Source: Alphaproteobacteria bacterium (lineage in GTDB: Bacteria; Pseudomonadota; Alphaproteobacteria; Rhizobiales; Xanthobacteraceae). Taken from it: a stretch of DNA of 38,679 nucleotides. The notes below the pieces were generated by a model. That model was not told the DNA's origin and ran no database searches. It saw only the letters and a list, made by a program, of their open reading frames with translations. The stretch is from positions 1 through 38,679 of the forward strand of contig VAZG01000013.1 in NCBI GenBank assembly GCA_005885285.1, written 5' to 3'. A program made the position numbers and the translations under genes. Position 1 is the stretch's first letter, and each line of letters opens with the position of its first letter. Shown piece after piece: positions 15,145-23,961 of this stretch.

Positions 15145-16284
15145 TTAGATGGTTCGGACCTTCGACGATCTTGCGGTTCTTTTCGCCACGCTATGGTCGT
15201 CCCGCACAGCCAGCCGGTTGCGCTTCTTGACGTCCGATCCCGCGCGAGGAACTGTGGTCCCGCGGTGAGCGGCATATTCCTTGCCGTCGAGCGGTGCCAG
15301 ATGCGGCGGATCTTTATCGAGATACGGCCGCCCGATTCCAAACTCCCTCTCGTGGTCGTCGAGCCACTTCCAGAGGTTTTCAGTGGAAACCAATCGCTGC
15401 GCCCGCGTCCCGCCTTTGATGCTCACGACATCGGCCGCAAGGCCGTGGCCATAGCCGCCGCGGAAACTCCCGCCATGGTACGACCTGTCAGTCGCCGCCT
15501 TGAGACCGCTTGCGATCGATTGACGGTAGTCATCGCGGAACGCGCTGGTGATGCCAGGTGACAGCCCGGCCTCCTCCGCCGCGTAAAGCGCGTGAAAGAG
15601 CTTCAGTTTGAAGCTCCGATCCATGCCTCCGATCACGTAGTCCATCATCGGCAGGCCGGCTTTTTCCGCCGCCTTCGGATCCTTCCACGCGAAATCCTCA
15701 TCGACGAGTTTGGTGAAGGTCTTGGTGACAGCGACCGTTTTGCCCTTCTTCTTGACCGTCACTTTCCGCCGCTCAAGCACCTTGATGGTGTCCTCCTTGA
15801 GGGTCCGCCGGTAGAACTCCCACAAGTATCGATCGATGCAGATATCCGCGACCAGGCACTCGTCGACGATTTCGATCGGACTGACACCCTGCTTCGCGCC
15901 GCCCGGCATCGGATCAGGCGCGCTCGCCATCGCCGCCTGCGCCAATGGCTCTTCGCGCGGCAGCATCTGCGACGAATCGGCCGACGCGGTCTTGACGACC
16001 GGTTCCAGCTCGTCCGAGGCCACCGCCTTGTCGGTCGCCGTCTGGTCGGTCGCAGTCAGGGAATTGGAGATCGTCGCCGTGCCGGCTTTTTCGACGGCGG
16101 CGTTGCCCAATGCGGTTGCCTGCGGCACGTCCGCGAACTCCGCGTCGGCGGTGAGAGATGCTGCGCGGCGATCCCCGTGCTCGATGCCGGTCAAACCGAA
16201 GCCGGCAAGCCAGGCGACGACCCAACCCGCAAGAACAACCGTTCCGCAAATCGCCGCCACAGTCGCAAATCGCCGTGGGTTCAT
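15145..16284 (-). CDS. Periplasmic M15-like (D-Ala-D-Ala carboxypeptidase-type) peptidase
   Basis: A 379-residue protein with one N-terminal membrane segment (about residues 8-30), an Ala/Thr-rich low-complexity linker to ~130, and a C-terminal metallopeptidase-like domain. The zinc ligands expected for the M15/VanY fold are present: H280 and D285 in YGHGLAADVV and H328 in DPPHLAP, with SAFRDDYRQ before them. Such enzymes trim peptidoglycan stem peptides in the periplasm. The basic tail (VKKRNRLAVRDDHSVAKR) might bind the wall or nucleic acid. I am sure of the domain type only at the motif level; extensin-like or other LAS-fold members are alternatives. Confidence 0.75.
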   Translation of the reverse strand: MNPRRFATVAAICGTVVLAGWVVAWLAGFGLTGIEHGDRRAASLTADAEFADVPQATALGNAAVEKAGTATISNSLTATDQTATDKAVASDELEPVVKTASADSSQMLPREEPLAQAAMASAPDPMPGGAKQGVSPIEIVDECLVADICIDRYLWEFYRRTLKEDTIKVLERRKVTVKKKGKTVAVTKTFTKLVDEDFAWKDPKAAEKAGLPMMDYVIGGMDRSFKLKLFHALYAAEEAGLSPGITSAFRDDYRQSIASGLKAATDRSYHGGSFRGGYGHGLAADVVSIKGGTRAQRLVSTENLWKWLDDHEREFGIGRPYLDKDPPHLAPLDGKEYAAHRGTTVPRAGSDVKKRNRLAVRDDHSVAKRTARSSKVRTI

Positions 16285-16621
16285 GATGCCGTCGCCTCCA
16301 AGGCTGATACGACGGCGCTGATTTTTCAGGTCAAGATATCAACGCGCAATGGCCAATAGTGCAGATGGTCATCTTTTCCCAAAAGATGTTGCCCGAATGC
16401 AACTCTCCGCTGTGGCGCCGAAATAACCGGAAAGCAGTCCATCCTTCTCCCCAGTTTAAATATGTGGCTCGCAACGGGCTTGCTTCAAGGCCCGGGTCAT
16501 CCGGTAGAAACGCCGACCGAAGCCACAACCTTACGGAGGCGCGAGAAATGTGCGTGTTGTTGTCGACGTGCGGTTCGCGCGCGGCCGAGTTGGTCGCCGC
16601 GAGAAGGAGCGGAGTGTGGCG
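16285..16621. promoter_or_regulatory. Divergent intergenic region with two hairpins
   Basis: About 340 bases between the start of the M15-like gene and the divergent monooxygenase. It should hold both promoters. Two adjacent inverted repeats stand out: CATCTTTT/AAAAGATG (16370-16377 and 16381-16388, 3-base loop) and GTTGC/GCAAC (16388-16392 and 16399-16403). I see no gene; an open frame preceding the monooxygenase in phase is not family-like. Confidence 0.4.
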
Positions 16622-18211
16622 ATGATCGACCATGCGGTGGTGATCGTCGGGGGAGGTCCGACGGGGCTGATGTTGGCTGGCGAGTTGGCGTTGGCGGCCG
16701 TTGACGTTGCCATTGTCGAGCGGCGCGCCAGCCAGGACCTCGCCGGCTCGCGTGCAGGCGGTCTGCACGCGCGGACGATCGAAATCCTCGATCAGCGCGG
16801 AATCGCCGATCGGTTCCTCTCGGAGGGACAGGTGGCCCAGGTCGCGGGGTTCGCCGGGGTCCGGTTGGACATCAGCGATTTTCCCACCCGGCACAATTAC
16901 GGGCTCGGGCTGTGGCAGAACCAGATCGAGCGCATCCTCGCCGGCTGGATCGGCGAACTGGCGGTGCCGATCTATCGCGGACATGAGGTGACGGGTTTCG
17001 CGCAGGACGACACGGGCGTTGACGTCGAGCTGTCCGACGGCTCGTCACTGCGGGCGGAATATCTCGTCGGGTGCGATGGCGGACGCAGTCTCATCCGCAA
17101 GGCCGCGGGCATCGCGTTCCCGGGATCGGATCCGACGACCAGCAGCCTGATCGCTGAGGTCGAGATGGCCGAGACACCCGAATGGGGCATCCACCGCAGT
17201 GCCTTTGGTGTCCATTCCTTCGGCAGGAAGGAATACCAGATCGTCGACGGCAAGATAGTCTACGCGGATCGGGGACCGGTGGGGGTCCTGGTAACCGAAC
17301 AGCACGTCAGCGCCGCGACCGAACCCACCTTGGGCGATCTCAGCGCGGCTCTCATCGCCGCATGCGGGACGGACTATGGGGTCCACAGCCCCATCTGGAT
17401 CTCTCGGTTCACCGATGCAGCGCGGCAGGCTGTGGCCTACCGCAAGGGACGGGTGCTGATCGCCGGCGACGCCGCGCACGTGCATCCGCCGGACGGTGGA
17501 CAGGGTCTCCAGACCGGTGTGCAGGATGCTGTCAATCTGGGATGGAAGCTGGCCCAGGTGGTCAAGGGGGCGTCGCCGGAAAGCCTCCTGGATACCTACC
17601 ACACCGAGCGCCACCCGGTCGCTGCCCGCGTGTTGCGCAACACGATGGCGTCGATCATTCTTCGCCGCGAAGACGACCGCACGAAGGCACTGCGCGACAC
17701 CATTTCCGAGCTTCTCAACATGGATGAACCTCGCAAGCGGTTCGCCGCGATGATGTCGGGTCTCGACATCAGATACGACCTCGGTGACGGACACCCGCTG
17801 CTTGGGCGCCGCATGCCCGATCTCGACCTGGTCACCGCGAACGGCCCACTACGGCTCTTCACCCTTCTCCACGATGCCGTGCCAATCCTGCTCAACCTCG
17901 GTGAGCCGGGCGGCCTCGACATCACTCCGTGGGCGCATCGGGTCCAGTTGATCGACGCTGGATGTGTTGATACGTGGGAGCTTCCGGTGCTTGGCGCGGT
18001 CACATCTCCCAACGCCGTATTAATTCGGCCCGACGGATATGTGGCTTGGGTAGGTGACCTAACCCAACTGGGGCTCGCTGACGCGCTGACCACTTGGTTC
18101 GGACCGCCTGCCGGGGCGCCGGTCCGCTCCTCAGCTGGCGCTCAGATGCCGGGAAATGCCCAAACATTTATTGTAGCGATACCCTCGCGGAGCTTTTTGA
18201 TCGGCACATAG
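16622..18211 (+). CDS. FAD-dependent monooxygenase, rifampicin-monooxygenase-like
   Basis: A 529-residue group A flavoprotein hydroxylase. FAD-binding motifs are all present: GGGPTG (10-15), the DG motif GCDGG (150-154) and GDAAHVHPPDGGQG (282-295). The overall sequence fits the aromatic hydroxylases that include PheA/TfdB phenol hydroxylases and the Rox rifampicin monooxygenase; the C-terminus has the thioredoxin-like domain of that group (LIRPDGYVAWVGD). They use NAD(P)H and O2 to hydroxylate aromatic compounds. The ATG at 16622 with GGAG in front is chosen over the ATG at 16550. The frame runs past the usual end (WFGPP) by about 32 residues and overlaps the opposing DUF1330 gene by 70 bases, so the original stop may be lost. 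Resemblance to actinobacterial proteins suggests transfer, but this is unproven. Confidence 0.87.
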   Translation: MIDHAVVIVGGGPTGLMLAGELALAAVDVAIVERRASQDLAGSRAGGLHARTIEILDQRGIADRFLSEGQVAQVAGFAGVRLDISDFPTRHNYGLGLWQNQIERILAGWIGELAVPIYRGHEVTGFAQDDTGVDVELSDGSSLRAEYLVGCDGGRSLIRKAAGIAFPGSDPTTSSLIAEVEMAETPEWGIHRSAFGVHSFGRKEYQIVDGKIVYADRGPVGVLVTEQHVSAATEPTLGDLSAALIAACGTDYGVHSPIWISRFTDAARQAVAYRKGRVLIAGDAAHVHPPDGGQGLQTGVQDAVNLGWKLAQVVKGASPESLLDTYHTERHPVAARVLRNTMASIILRREDDRTKALRDTISELLNMDEPRKRFAAMMSGLDIRYDLGDGHPLLGRRMPDLDLVTANGPLRLFTLLHDAVPILLNLGEPGGLDITPWAHRVQLIDAGCVDTWELPVLGAVTSPNAVLIRPDGYVAWVGDLTQLGLADALTTWFGPPAGAPVRSSAGAQMPGNAQTFIVAIPSRSFLIGT

Positions 18212-18429
18212 TCCGGAGAGTTCCAGAAGGCGCGGATTGCCTCCATAGTGGGAAACTCAAACATGACCACCGACCGCGTATCATGCTCGCCTTCGAGCAC
18301 TTCCACCTTTGCTCCTCTTGCGGCTATTTTTCCGCCAAATCCCGCGATGAACGGAACGACGGCCTCGCGGTACTTCTGATATTGAGGTTCGTCCTCGATA
18401 GTGGCCTGGACAACAAAGTATGCAGACAC
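18142..18429 (-). CDS. DUF1330 family protein
   Basis: A 95-residue protein of the dimeric ferredoxin-like alpha/beta barrel group: SAYFVVQATIEDEPQYQKY at the start, GGKIAARGAKVEVLEGEHD in the middle and MEAIRAFWNSPDYVPIKKLR near the end, the DUF1330 signature. Function unknown; related barrels bind heme or small aromatics. The GTG at 18429 is chosen because GAGG lies about 7 bases upstream and the conserved sequence starts there. Its 3' end overlaps the opposing monooxygenase by 70 bases. Confidence 0.85.
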   Translation of the reverse strand: MSAYFVVQATIEDEPQYQKYREAVVPFIAGFGGKIAARGAKVEVLEGEHDTRSVVMFEFPTMEAIRAFWNSPDYVPIKKLREGIATINVWAFPGI

Positions 18430-18631
18430 AATTGACCTCTTTTCCTTTCCGGAAGAGACAAGCGTAGGGGTCCCGCGGGCCGCTGTCCATGGAACGCGCC
18501 CCAACGGTCTCGCCTATTCTTCACCGCAACAGGATGATGTCACCAACCCAGACACTCGCCGATCCCGGGCTTCCGCTGCGGGTCACGAAAGCGGAAGTGA
18601 CCATTGACTCAACGCGCACGTAAGGAGTGAG

Positions 18632-18688
18632 ATGAGCCATCGTTTCCGCCTAGCTATGGTAACAGTTATTTTTGGGAGAGTTGGATGA
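18632..18688 (+). CDS. Possible 18-residue leader ORF
   Basis: Strong ribosome site AAGGAG (18622-18627) stands 4 bases before ATG 18632. The 18-codon frame (MSHRFRLAMVTVIFGRVG) ends in TGA at 18686-18688, overlapping the ATG of the next gene (18685) in an ATGA. This layout normally means translational coupling. The peptide matches nothing I know, so it could be chance. Confidence 0.35.
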   Translation: MSHRFRLAMVTVIFGRVG

Positions 18689-18996
18689 AAAGCATTACTG
18701 GCGTCGCAGCTTTCGTGTTTCTGACTATCCTGCTTGTTGCCACCGCTCCATTTGACGGCCACGCGGTCGAAGGCGCGATGTCGGGCAAGGATCCAACCTA
18801 TAGAGGGGGTGTCACCGGTGTGTCTCACGGCGGCACTGGTGGTGGTGGGTCGACGTGTTCCGCAGCCGTCCAGCGTTGCAAAAAGAATCTTCCAGGGTCC
18901 GCAGCCGCCTGCGCGAGCGCTGGCGAAAGTTGCAAGCAAACTGGTACCTTTACCAATCCTCAGGGAAAGAGCTTCTCGGGGCTGACAAAGAACTAA
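18685..18996 (+). CDS. Small secreted Cys-containing protein, unknown function
   Basis: A 103-residue protein beginning with a signal peptide (MKSITGVAAFVFLTILLVATAPFDGHA). The mature part has a Gly-rich stretch (SHGGTGGGGSTC) and four Cys (C58, C65, C76 and C83) in the 28 residues that follow, likely two disulfides. I do not recognise the family. A good ribosome site (GGGAGAG) precedes the ATG. An 18-codon frame overlaps its start. Expected location is the periplasm or outside. Confidence 0.65.
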   Translation: MKSITGVAAFVFLTILLVATAPFDGHAVEGAMSGKDPTYRGGVTGVSHGGTGGGGSTCSAAVQRCKKNLPGSAAACASAGESCKQTGTFTNPQGKSFSGLTKN

Positions 18997-19083
18997 ATTC
19001 CCTGGCCGCTCTTGGTATGCAGACGACATCTGCTGTGGGATCAAACGCGTCGATTTGGCATCAGGTGCCGCCGCTCGCGGCCA

Positions 19084-20070
19084 TCAGAGCGGACCGAGAA
19101 TGGCCCATCGAGAATCACAAAATTCCTTCACGGCCGCCGTGACGCCGCCAGCAATGATGTCCTGGCGCTCCGGCGAGATCATCTTGAGCTCTTCGTCGCG
19201 GTTGATGATCGAGCCCGCCTCCAGCAAGACAGCAGGGATTCGGTTCGTCCTCAGCACAACGAGCTGATCGTAGCTATAGACGCCGGTTTCCTTGTTCAGC
19301 AGCGGGTGCTGGTAGTGGCCCATGATGGGCTGGGTATATTGGTGGGCGTATTCCAGCCCCTGAGCCTTCATTTCCTTAGCCACCAGTTCGGCGAACAAGA
19401 GGCTGGTCTTGAAATCCGCATTCTCGCGGGAGACCCAGACCGAGTAGCCGCTGAAGCGGTCGCTGAAATGGCTCTTCTTGCCCTCGAATTCCCAGTTCTC
19501 GAGAAGCTTGTCGGGCACCGAGTCATGATGGATCGACAGGAAGAGATTCGCGTGCAGATCGCTGGCGGCAGCGACACGCCTGAATAGGCTGGGCCGGGCC
19601 TTGCCCGCCGTCACCAGAAGCCTGGTCTCGGCAAAACCTTCGGCCTTCAATTTCTCCTCGATCCGCCGCGCAAGGCGCAGATTGAAGACGAACTCGGCGA
19701 CGTTGCGGGCGCTGGTCGCGCCTTCCGATTCGGCGGTATGTCCCACATCCACAACGATCCGGAATTTCGAGGGATCGCACATGGTGGCGGCCGGTTTTGA
19801 AGCGGGAGGGTTCAAGGCGACCGGCCCCAAAGCGGCAAGCTTTACAGCGTGGGGCTTTGGCGACGTGGCATGCTTTGCCGATTTGGCTGGCTTCCGCGAG
19901 GCGACGTGCTTTGGCGACTTGCCGTGCTTTGGAGCGCCTTTGAAAATCTCCTGCAGCCGGCCGGCATTGCTGCCCTCGATCGGCAGCAGCGCCAATGCCG
20001 CGATCGCGGCGATGATGGTGCAGCGGCGGGGCCAAAGGCTAAGGCTTGCCCAGCCGAATTTTTTCCCCAA
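19084..20070 (-). CDS. N-acetylmuramoyl-L-alanine amidase (Amidase_3)
   Basis: A 328-residue peptidoglycan hydrolase that cuts the amide bond between MurNAc and the stem peptide. There is an N-terminal membrane/signal segment (about 18-32), a Lys/Pro/His-rich linker (residues ~45-95), then the catalytic domain. Zinc ligands are visible as H111 (VVDVGHTAESEGA), E126 (NVAEFVFN) and H181 (LSIHHDS), with the closing catalytic Glu in VLLEAGSIIN. The start is uncertain: TTG at 20070 has GGGGGA about 9 bases upstream, TTG at 20079 has the same site directly adjacent. The basic linker may contact the wall. The gene stands alone on the minus strand, a few bases from the end of the Rieske pseudogene. 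Confidence 0.9.
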   Translation of the reverse strand: MGKKFGWASLSLWPRRCTIIAAIAALALLPIEGSNAGRLQEIFKGAPKHGKSPKHVASRKPAKSAKHATSPKPHAVKLAALGPVALNPPASKPAATMCDPSKFRIVVDVGHTAESEGATSARNVAEFVFNLRLARRIEEKLKAEGFAETRLLVTAGKARPSLFRRVAAASDLHANLFLSIHHDSVPDKLLENWEFEGKKSHFSDRFSGYSVWVSRENADFKTSLLFAELVAKEMKAQGLEYAHQYTQPIMGHYQHPLLNKETGVYSYDQLVVLRTNRIPAVLLEAGSIINRDEELKMISPERQDIIAGGVTAAVKEFCDSRWAILGPL

Positions 20071-20084
20071 TGAAAGCAATCCCC

Positions 20085-21330
20085 CTACCCCGCAGCAGCA
20101 ATCCTCGGCCGACCGACAAAACCGGCCACGTCGCCAAAGCGCTCGATCATGACCGCGGATAGATCCTTGGCCTTGTTGGTGACGCAGGCGCCGGAGCGCA
20201 CAGTGTAGCGGTCCTGATGTTTTAAATGCGGCGGCGCTTCGCCCTGCTGCAGCGCGCGGGCCGCATCCATCACCGTTTTTCGGAAATGCAGGATGCCCAA
20301 ATCAGTGGGGCCGAGATGCTCGCGATTGCGATCGGCGATCGGACCCTGGCTGTCCTGCACGGCGGCGTCCTGCTCGGACACGCCCTTGATGCCGGTATAG
20401 CTTTTGGTCTTCTGCAGCTTGCGGTCGATCAGGTAGTCGTTTTTCTTGTTGCGCAACGGCACGTAATTGTCGTCGACCTCGGAGATCACGCCGTTGCCGG
20501 CATTGTAGGCGTCGCGCTCGGCTTGCGTCAGCGGCCGCTCCGGATTCCAGGCATAGGTATAGATCCAGCAATTGGTGTCGGTGACCGGCACGAAACTCTG
20601 GCCAAAGATATTCTCGCCCGGCATGGCGCTCGGCGCATAGGAATGCACCGGCATGAGGAACTGGGCGATGCGCCAATAGATGTTGTCGCCGCCGGTGAGC
20701 CGGGCGCGCGATCGGATTGATGAAGTGCCGCTTGATATCGAGGATCTCGTTTTCTTCTTTTTCGAAAGAAAGATGCGCGAAGGTGAAATGCGCGGTGTCG
20801 ATCGAGCCTTCGAGTGCCTGCACCCAGTTGCAGTCCTGCCATTTCTTCGAGACGTAGCGGTGCGAGGCCGGCACCAGCGCCATCTCCAGCGCCGGCAATT
20901 CGGGCACAGCGTTCGCCGGGCCCATATAGGCCCAGATCATGTCGCCCCATTCGCGCACCGGATAGGACTTGATGCGGATTTTGTCTTTGGCGGCAAGATC
21001 GGGATAGGAGGTCGGCATGTCGACGCAACGGCCCTCGGTGTCGAATTTCCAGCCGTGATAGACGCAGCGGATGCCGCATTCCTCGACGCGGCCGAGCCAG
21101 AGATTGGCGCCGCGGTGCGGGCAATATTGGTCGATGACGCCGACCACGCCGCGACTGTCGCGGAAGGCGAGCAATTCCTCGCCCATCACGACGATCTTCT
21201 TCGGCGGCGCGTCGGCTTCCGGCAATTCCTCCGACAGCAGCACCGGGATCCAGAACCGGCGCAGCAATTCGCCCATCGGCGTTCCAGCGCCGCTCTCGGT
21301 CAGGAATTTGTTGTCCTCTGCGCGGAGCAT
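20085..21330 (-). pseudogene. Rieske aromatic-ring oxygenase, broken by deletion and frameshift
   Basis: Frame one (ATG at 21330) encodes the Rieske domain with CPHRGANLWLG and CVYHGWKFD (the C-x-H and C-x2-H 2Fe-2S ligands), then the iron site helix EGSIDTAHFTFAHLS with its paired His. At about 20712 the family sequence moves to a second frame, LTGGDNIYWRIAQFLMPVHS, which continues with GENIFGQSFVPVTDTNCWIY and WNPERPLTQAE to 20085. The two parts together are about 414 residues against the usual ~445, and the segment between the iron-site helix and the second frame is missing, so I infer a deletion of about 30 codons plus 2 bases. Intact members hydroxylate or demethylate aromatic acids such as phthalate or vanillate. 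The start has GAGGATC before it. Confidence 0.85.
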
Positions 21331-21399
21331 GGACGATCCTCGGGGGGTATCATTGGGTTGGGCAAGCTTGACGCAGGCCGGACGGGCCGTCAACGCAGC

Positions 21400-22296
21400 T
21401 CACACCGGCCGTTCCCCCTTCACCGTGACGCGGGTGCCGGCGCGGGTGTGCGGCCAGTAATCCCACATCGCGCGGTGCTGGGCGCAGCGGTTGTCCCAGA
21501 ACGCAATCGCGTTTTCGGTCCAGCGGAAGCGGCACTGGAACAGCGGGTTCTCCGCGTGCTGGTAGAGATAGGCGAGCATGGCGTCGCTCTCGTCCCTGGG
21601 GATGCCGACGATGTAACGCGTAAAGCCGCGATTGACGTAAAGCGCTTTTTTGCCGGTCACCGGATGGGTGCGCACGACCGGATGCTCGGCGCGCGGATAG
21701 GCCGCACGGTCGGCGACGCCGTAATTAGCGTAGAGCCCGCGATAGGTGGATTCGCCGTCATGCAGCGCGGTGAGGCCATTGAGATAGGCCTTCATCCGCT
21801 CCGATAGCGCCTCATAGGCCGCATACATGTTGGCGAACAGCGTGTCGCCGCCGCGCGGCGGGCACTGCTTGATATAGAGGATCGAGCCCATCGGCGGCTC
21901 GAGGTCGCAGGACACATCGGTGTGCCAGCCCTCGCCATTGGCGCGCGGCGAATCCTTGTCGGCATAGATCTTCATCAGCGCGGGATCGTCGCCCTCATGC
22001 GGCGCGGCGGGATGGATATGCAATTCGCCGAACTTGCGGCCGAAGGCGAGATGCTGCTCGGGGCTGATATGCTGATCGCGGAAGAAGATCACGAGGTTTT
22101 CGGCGAGCGCGCGATGGATCTCGTCCAACTGGCGGTTGGAACGCTTGTCGTCGGAGACCAGCCTGCCGATATCGACGCCGGAAATCTCCGCGCCGATCAC
22201 CGGGGTGAGCTTTTCGACGCCGATGGTCTCATAAGGCTCGGTGTCGCCGGCCAGATGGCGATAGCGCGGTCCCTGCTTGCCTGACAGCGAAGACAT
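21400..22296 (-). CDS. TauD/TfdA-family Fe(II)/2-oxoglutarate dioxygenase
   Basis: A 298-residue oxygenase. The iron ligands are in GWHTDVSC (H and D) and in the distal QHRAMWDYWPH; the conserved Arg that binds 2-oxoglutarate is in RAGTRVTV at the C-terminus. Family members oxidise taurine, 2,4-D or other sulfonates and ethers to release sulfite or an aldehyde. The substrate cannot be fixed by sequence, but the neighbouring Rieske gene on the same strand suggests aromatic or sulfonated compound breakdown. The ATG at 22296 has GGGAG 8 bases upstream. An intergenic repeat (22335-22415) lies just upstream. Confidence 0.9.
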   Translation of the reverse strand: MSSLSGKQGPRYRHLAGDTEPYETIGVEKLTPVIGAEISGVDIGRLVSDDKRSNRQLDEIHRALAENLVIFFRDQHISPEQHLAFGRKFGELHIHPAAPHEGDDPALMKIYADKDSPRANGEGWHTDVSCDLEPPMGSILYIKQCPPRGGDTLFANMYAAYEALSERMKAYLNGLTALHDGESTYRGLYANYGVADRAAYPRAEHPVVRTHPVTGKKALYVNRGFTRYIVGIPRDESDAMLAYLYQHAENPLFQCRFRWTENAIAFWDNRCAQHRAMWDYWPHTRAGTRVTVKGERPV

Positions 22297-22334
22297 GCGA
22301 TTGCTCCCGGCTTGTTTTGGGCCATCGTAGCAAG

Positions 22335-22415
22335 GTAGGGCGGGTTAGCAGAAGCGTAACCCGCCACTTCTCGCGCAAAAATAAGGCGGATTACGCTAAC
22401 GCTAATCCGCCCTAC
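22335..22415. repeat. Palindromic intergenic repeat
   Basis: Two hairpins, GGCGGGTTA/TAACCCGCC (22339-22347 and 22357-22365) and GGCGGATTA/TAATCCGCC (22385-22393 and 22403-22411), are enclosed by GTAGGGCGG/CCGCCCTAC arms at 22335-22343 and 22407-22415. Elements of this type are scattered in Bradyrhizobium genomes. It sits between the end of ispG and the start of the TauD gene and could terminate ispG transcription. Confidence 0.75.
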
Positions 22416-22425
22416 GATTCCTGCG

Positions 22426-23703
22426 TCACTCCGCAGCAGTCGGCTTGGCACCGCTGCCATAACGCTGGTCGATGTAGTCGATCACCAGCGCCTTGAAATC
22501 GGCGGCGATCGTGGGCCCGCGCAGGGTGCGGAATTTCTTGCCGTCGACGAACACGGGGGCTGCCGGCGCTTCGCCGGTGCCGGGCAGCGAGATGCCGATA
22601 TTGGCATGCTTGGATTCGCCGGGGCCGTTGACGATGCAACCCATCACCGCAACGTTGAGCGTCTCCACCCCCGGATATTGCGTCTTCCAGGCAGGCATCT
22701 CGTCGCGGATGAAATCCTGGATCGAGCGCGCCAATTCCTGGAACGTGGTCGAAGTGGTGCGGCCGCAACCGGGACATGCCGCGACCAGCGGCACGAAGGT
22801 GCGGAAACCCATCGTCTGCAGCAGTTCCTGCGCGACCTGCACTTCCAGCGTGCGATCGCCGCCGGGCTCGGGCGTCAACGAAATCCGGATGGTGTCGCCG
22901 ATGCCATCCTGCAGCAGGATGCCGAGCGCGGCGGAAGACGCCACGATGCCCTTCGAGCCCATGCCGGCTTCGGTGAGGCCCAGATGAATCGCGTAATCGG
23001 AACGCGCGGCGAGTTCCTGATAGACCGCGATCAGATCCTGCACCGCGGAGACTTTCGCCGACAGGATCATCTTGTTCTTGGGCATCCCGAGCTCTTGCGC
23101 CCGCGCCGCCGACAGCAGCGCCGACTGCACCATGGCTTCGCGCGTCACCGCGCGCGCGTCGCGCGGGTTCGGCGAGGCCGCATTCTCTTCCATTAGCTTG
23201 GTGAGCAATTCCTGATCGAGCGAACCCCAATTGGCGCCGATGCGCACCGGCTTGTCGTTCTTGTTGGCGATCTCGATGATGTCGGCAAATTGGGTATCGC
23301 GCTTGTTCTTGAAACCGACATTGCCGGGATTGATGCGGTATTTGTCGAGCGCTTCCGCGCAGGCCGGATATTCGGCGAGCAGCTTGTGGCCGATGTAATG
23401 GAAATCGCCGATCAAGGGCGTGGTGATGCCGCGCTTGCGCAACCCGTCGCGGATATGGGGAACGGCGGCGGCGGCCTCATCACGATCGACCGTGATGCGC
23501 ACCAACTCGGATCCGGCGCGCGAAAGGGCTGCGACCTGCGCCACCGTACCTTCGACATCAGCGGTGTCGGTATTGGTCATCGACTGCACGACGATGGGCG
23601 CGCCGCCGCCGACGGCGACACTGCCGACCATGACTTGCGTGGTCTTATGCCGGGCGCTGGGGCCGGCGACGTCGTCGGGTAACCGTTTTTCGGGCTTGTT
23701 CAT
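22426..23703 (-). CDS. ispG: 4-hydroxy-3-methylbut-2-enyl diphosphate synthase
   Basis: A 425-residue enzyme of the MEP isoprenoid pathway that reductively opens methylerythritol cyclodiphosphate. The 4Fe-4S ligands are C310 and C313 (CPGCGR) and C356 ([10 protein letters not shown]), with the Glu after it (E363) also typical. The TIM-barrel part starts with [13 protein letters not shown]. Residues around 165-190 form the larger central insert usual in many proteobacterial forms. The ATG at 23703 is the only start giving full family length, although the ribosome site is weak. It faces the rhodanese gene divergently with about 260 bases between. Together with ispA it supplies isoprenoids, but the genes are far apart and not one operon. 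Confidence 0.96.
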   Translation of the reverse strand: MNKPEKRLPDDVAGPSARHKTTQVMVGSVAVGGGAPIVVQSMTNTDTADVEGTVAQVAALSRAGSELVRITVDRDEAAAAVPHIRDGLRKRGITTPLIGDFHYIGHKLLAEYPACAEALDKYRINPGNVGFKNKRDTQFADIIEIANKNDKPVRIGANWGSLDQELLTKLMEENAASPNPRDARAVTREAMVQSALLSAARAQELGMPKNKMILSAKVSAVQDLIAVYQELAARSDYAIHLGLTEAGMGSKGIVASSAALGILLQDGIGDTIRISLTPEPGGDRTLEVQVAQELLQTMGFRTFVPLVAACPGCGRTTSTTFQELARSIQDFIRDEMPAWKTQYPGVETLNVAVMGCIVNGPGESKHANIGISLPGTGEAPAAPVFVDGKKFRTLRGPTIAADFKALVIDYIDQRYGSGAKPTAAE

Positions 23704-23961
23704 GGGTCAACCGAATATCAGGTTTTGGTGACATTCACCAAGGGGGCGGCTCGGGGCGCGAAAATGGCACTTGATGGCCGTCGCATCGCACTTTTATCCA
23801 GTTAATTCAATACTCTACCAGGAGCGCTCCAGGGCCTCCGGCGCACGCTGCCTAAGCGCTATATTGGACTTCAATCCGGAGATTAAAGGGTTAGCTTTGC
23901 CCGGTCGGATTCCTTTCATGCTTGGCGGCATGCCATAACAACAAATAGGGAGGAAGGCGGA

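Noticed and set aside
16370..16403. Hairpins in the region between the M15-like gene and the monooxygenase as a riboswitch
   Set aside because: They are short, simple inverted repeats with no conserved riboswitch core that I can recognise; listed only as part of the intergenic region.
16550..16621. Longer N-terminus for the monooxygenase from ATG 16550
   Set aside because: The extra residues are not family-like, and the FAD fold begins at 16622 where a good ribosome site is present.
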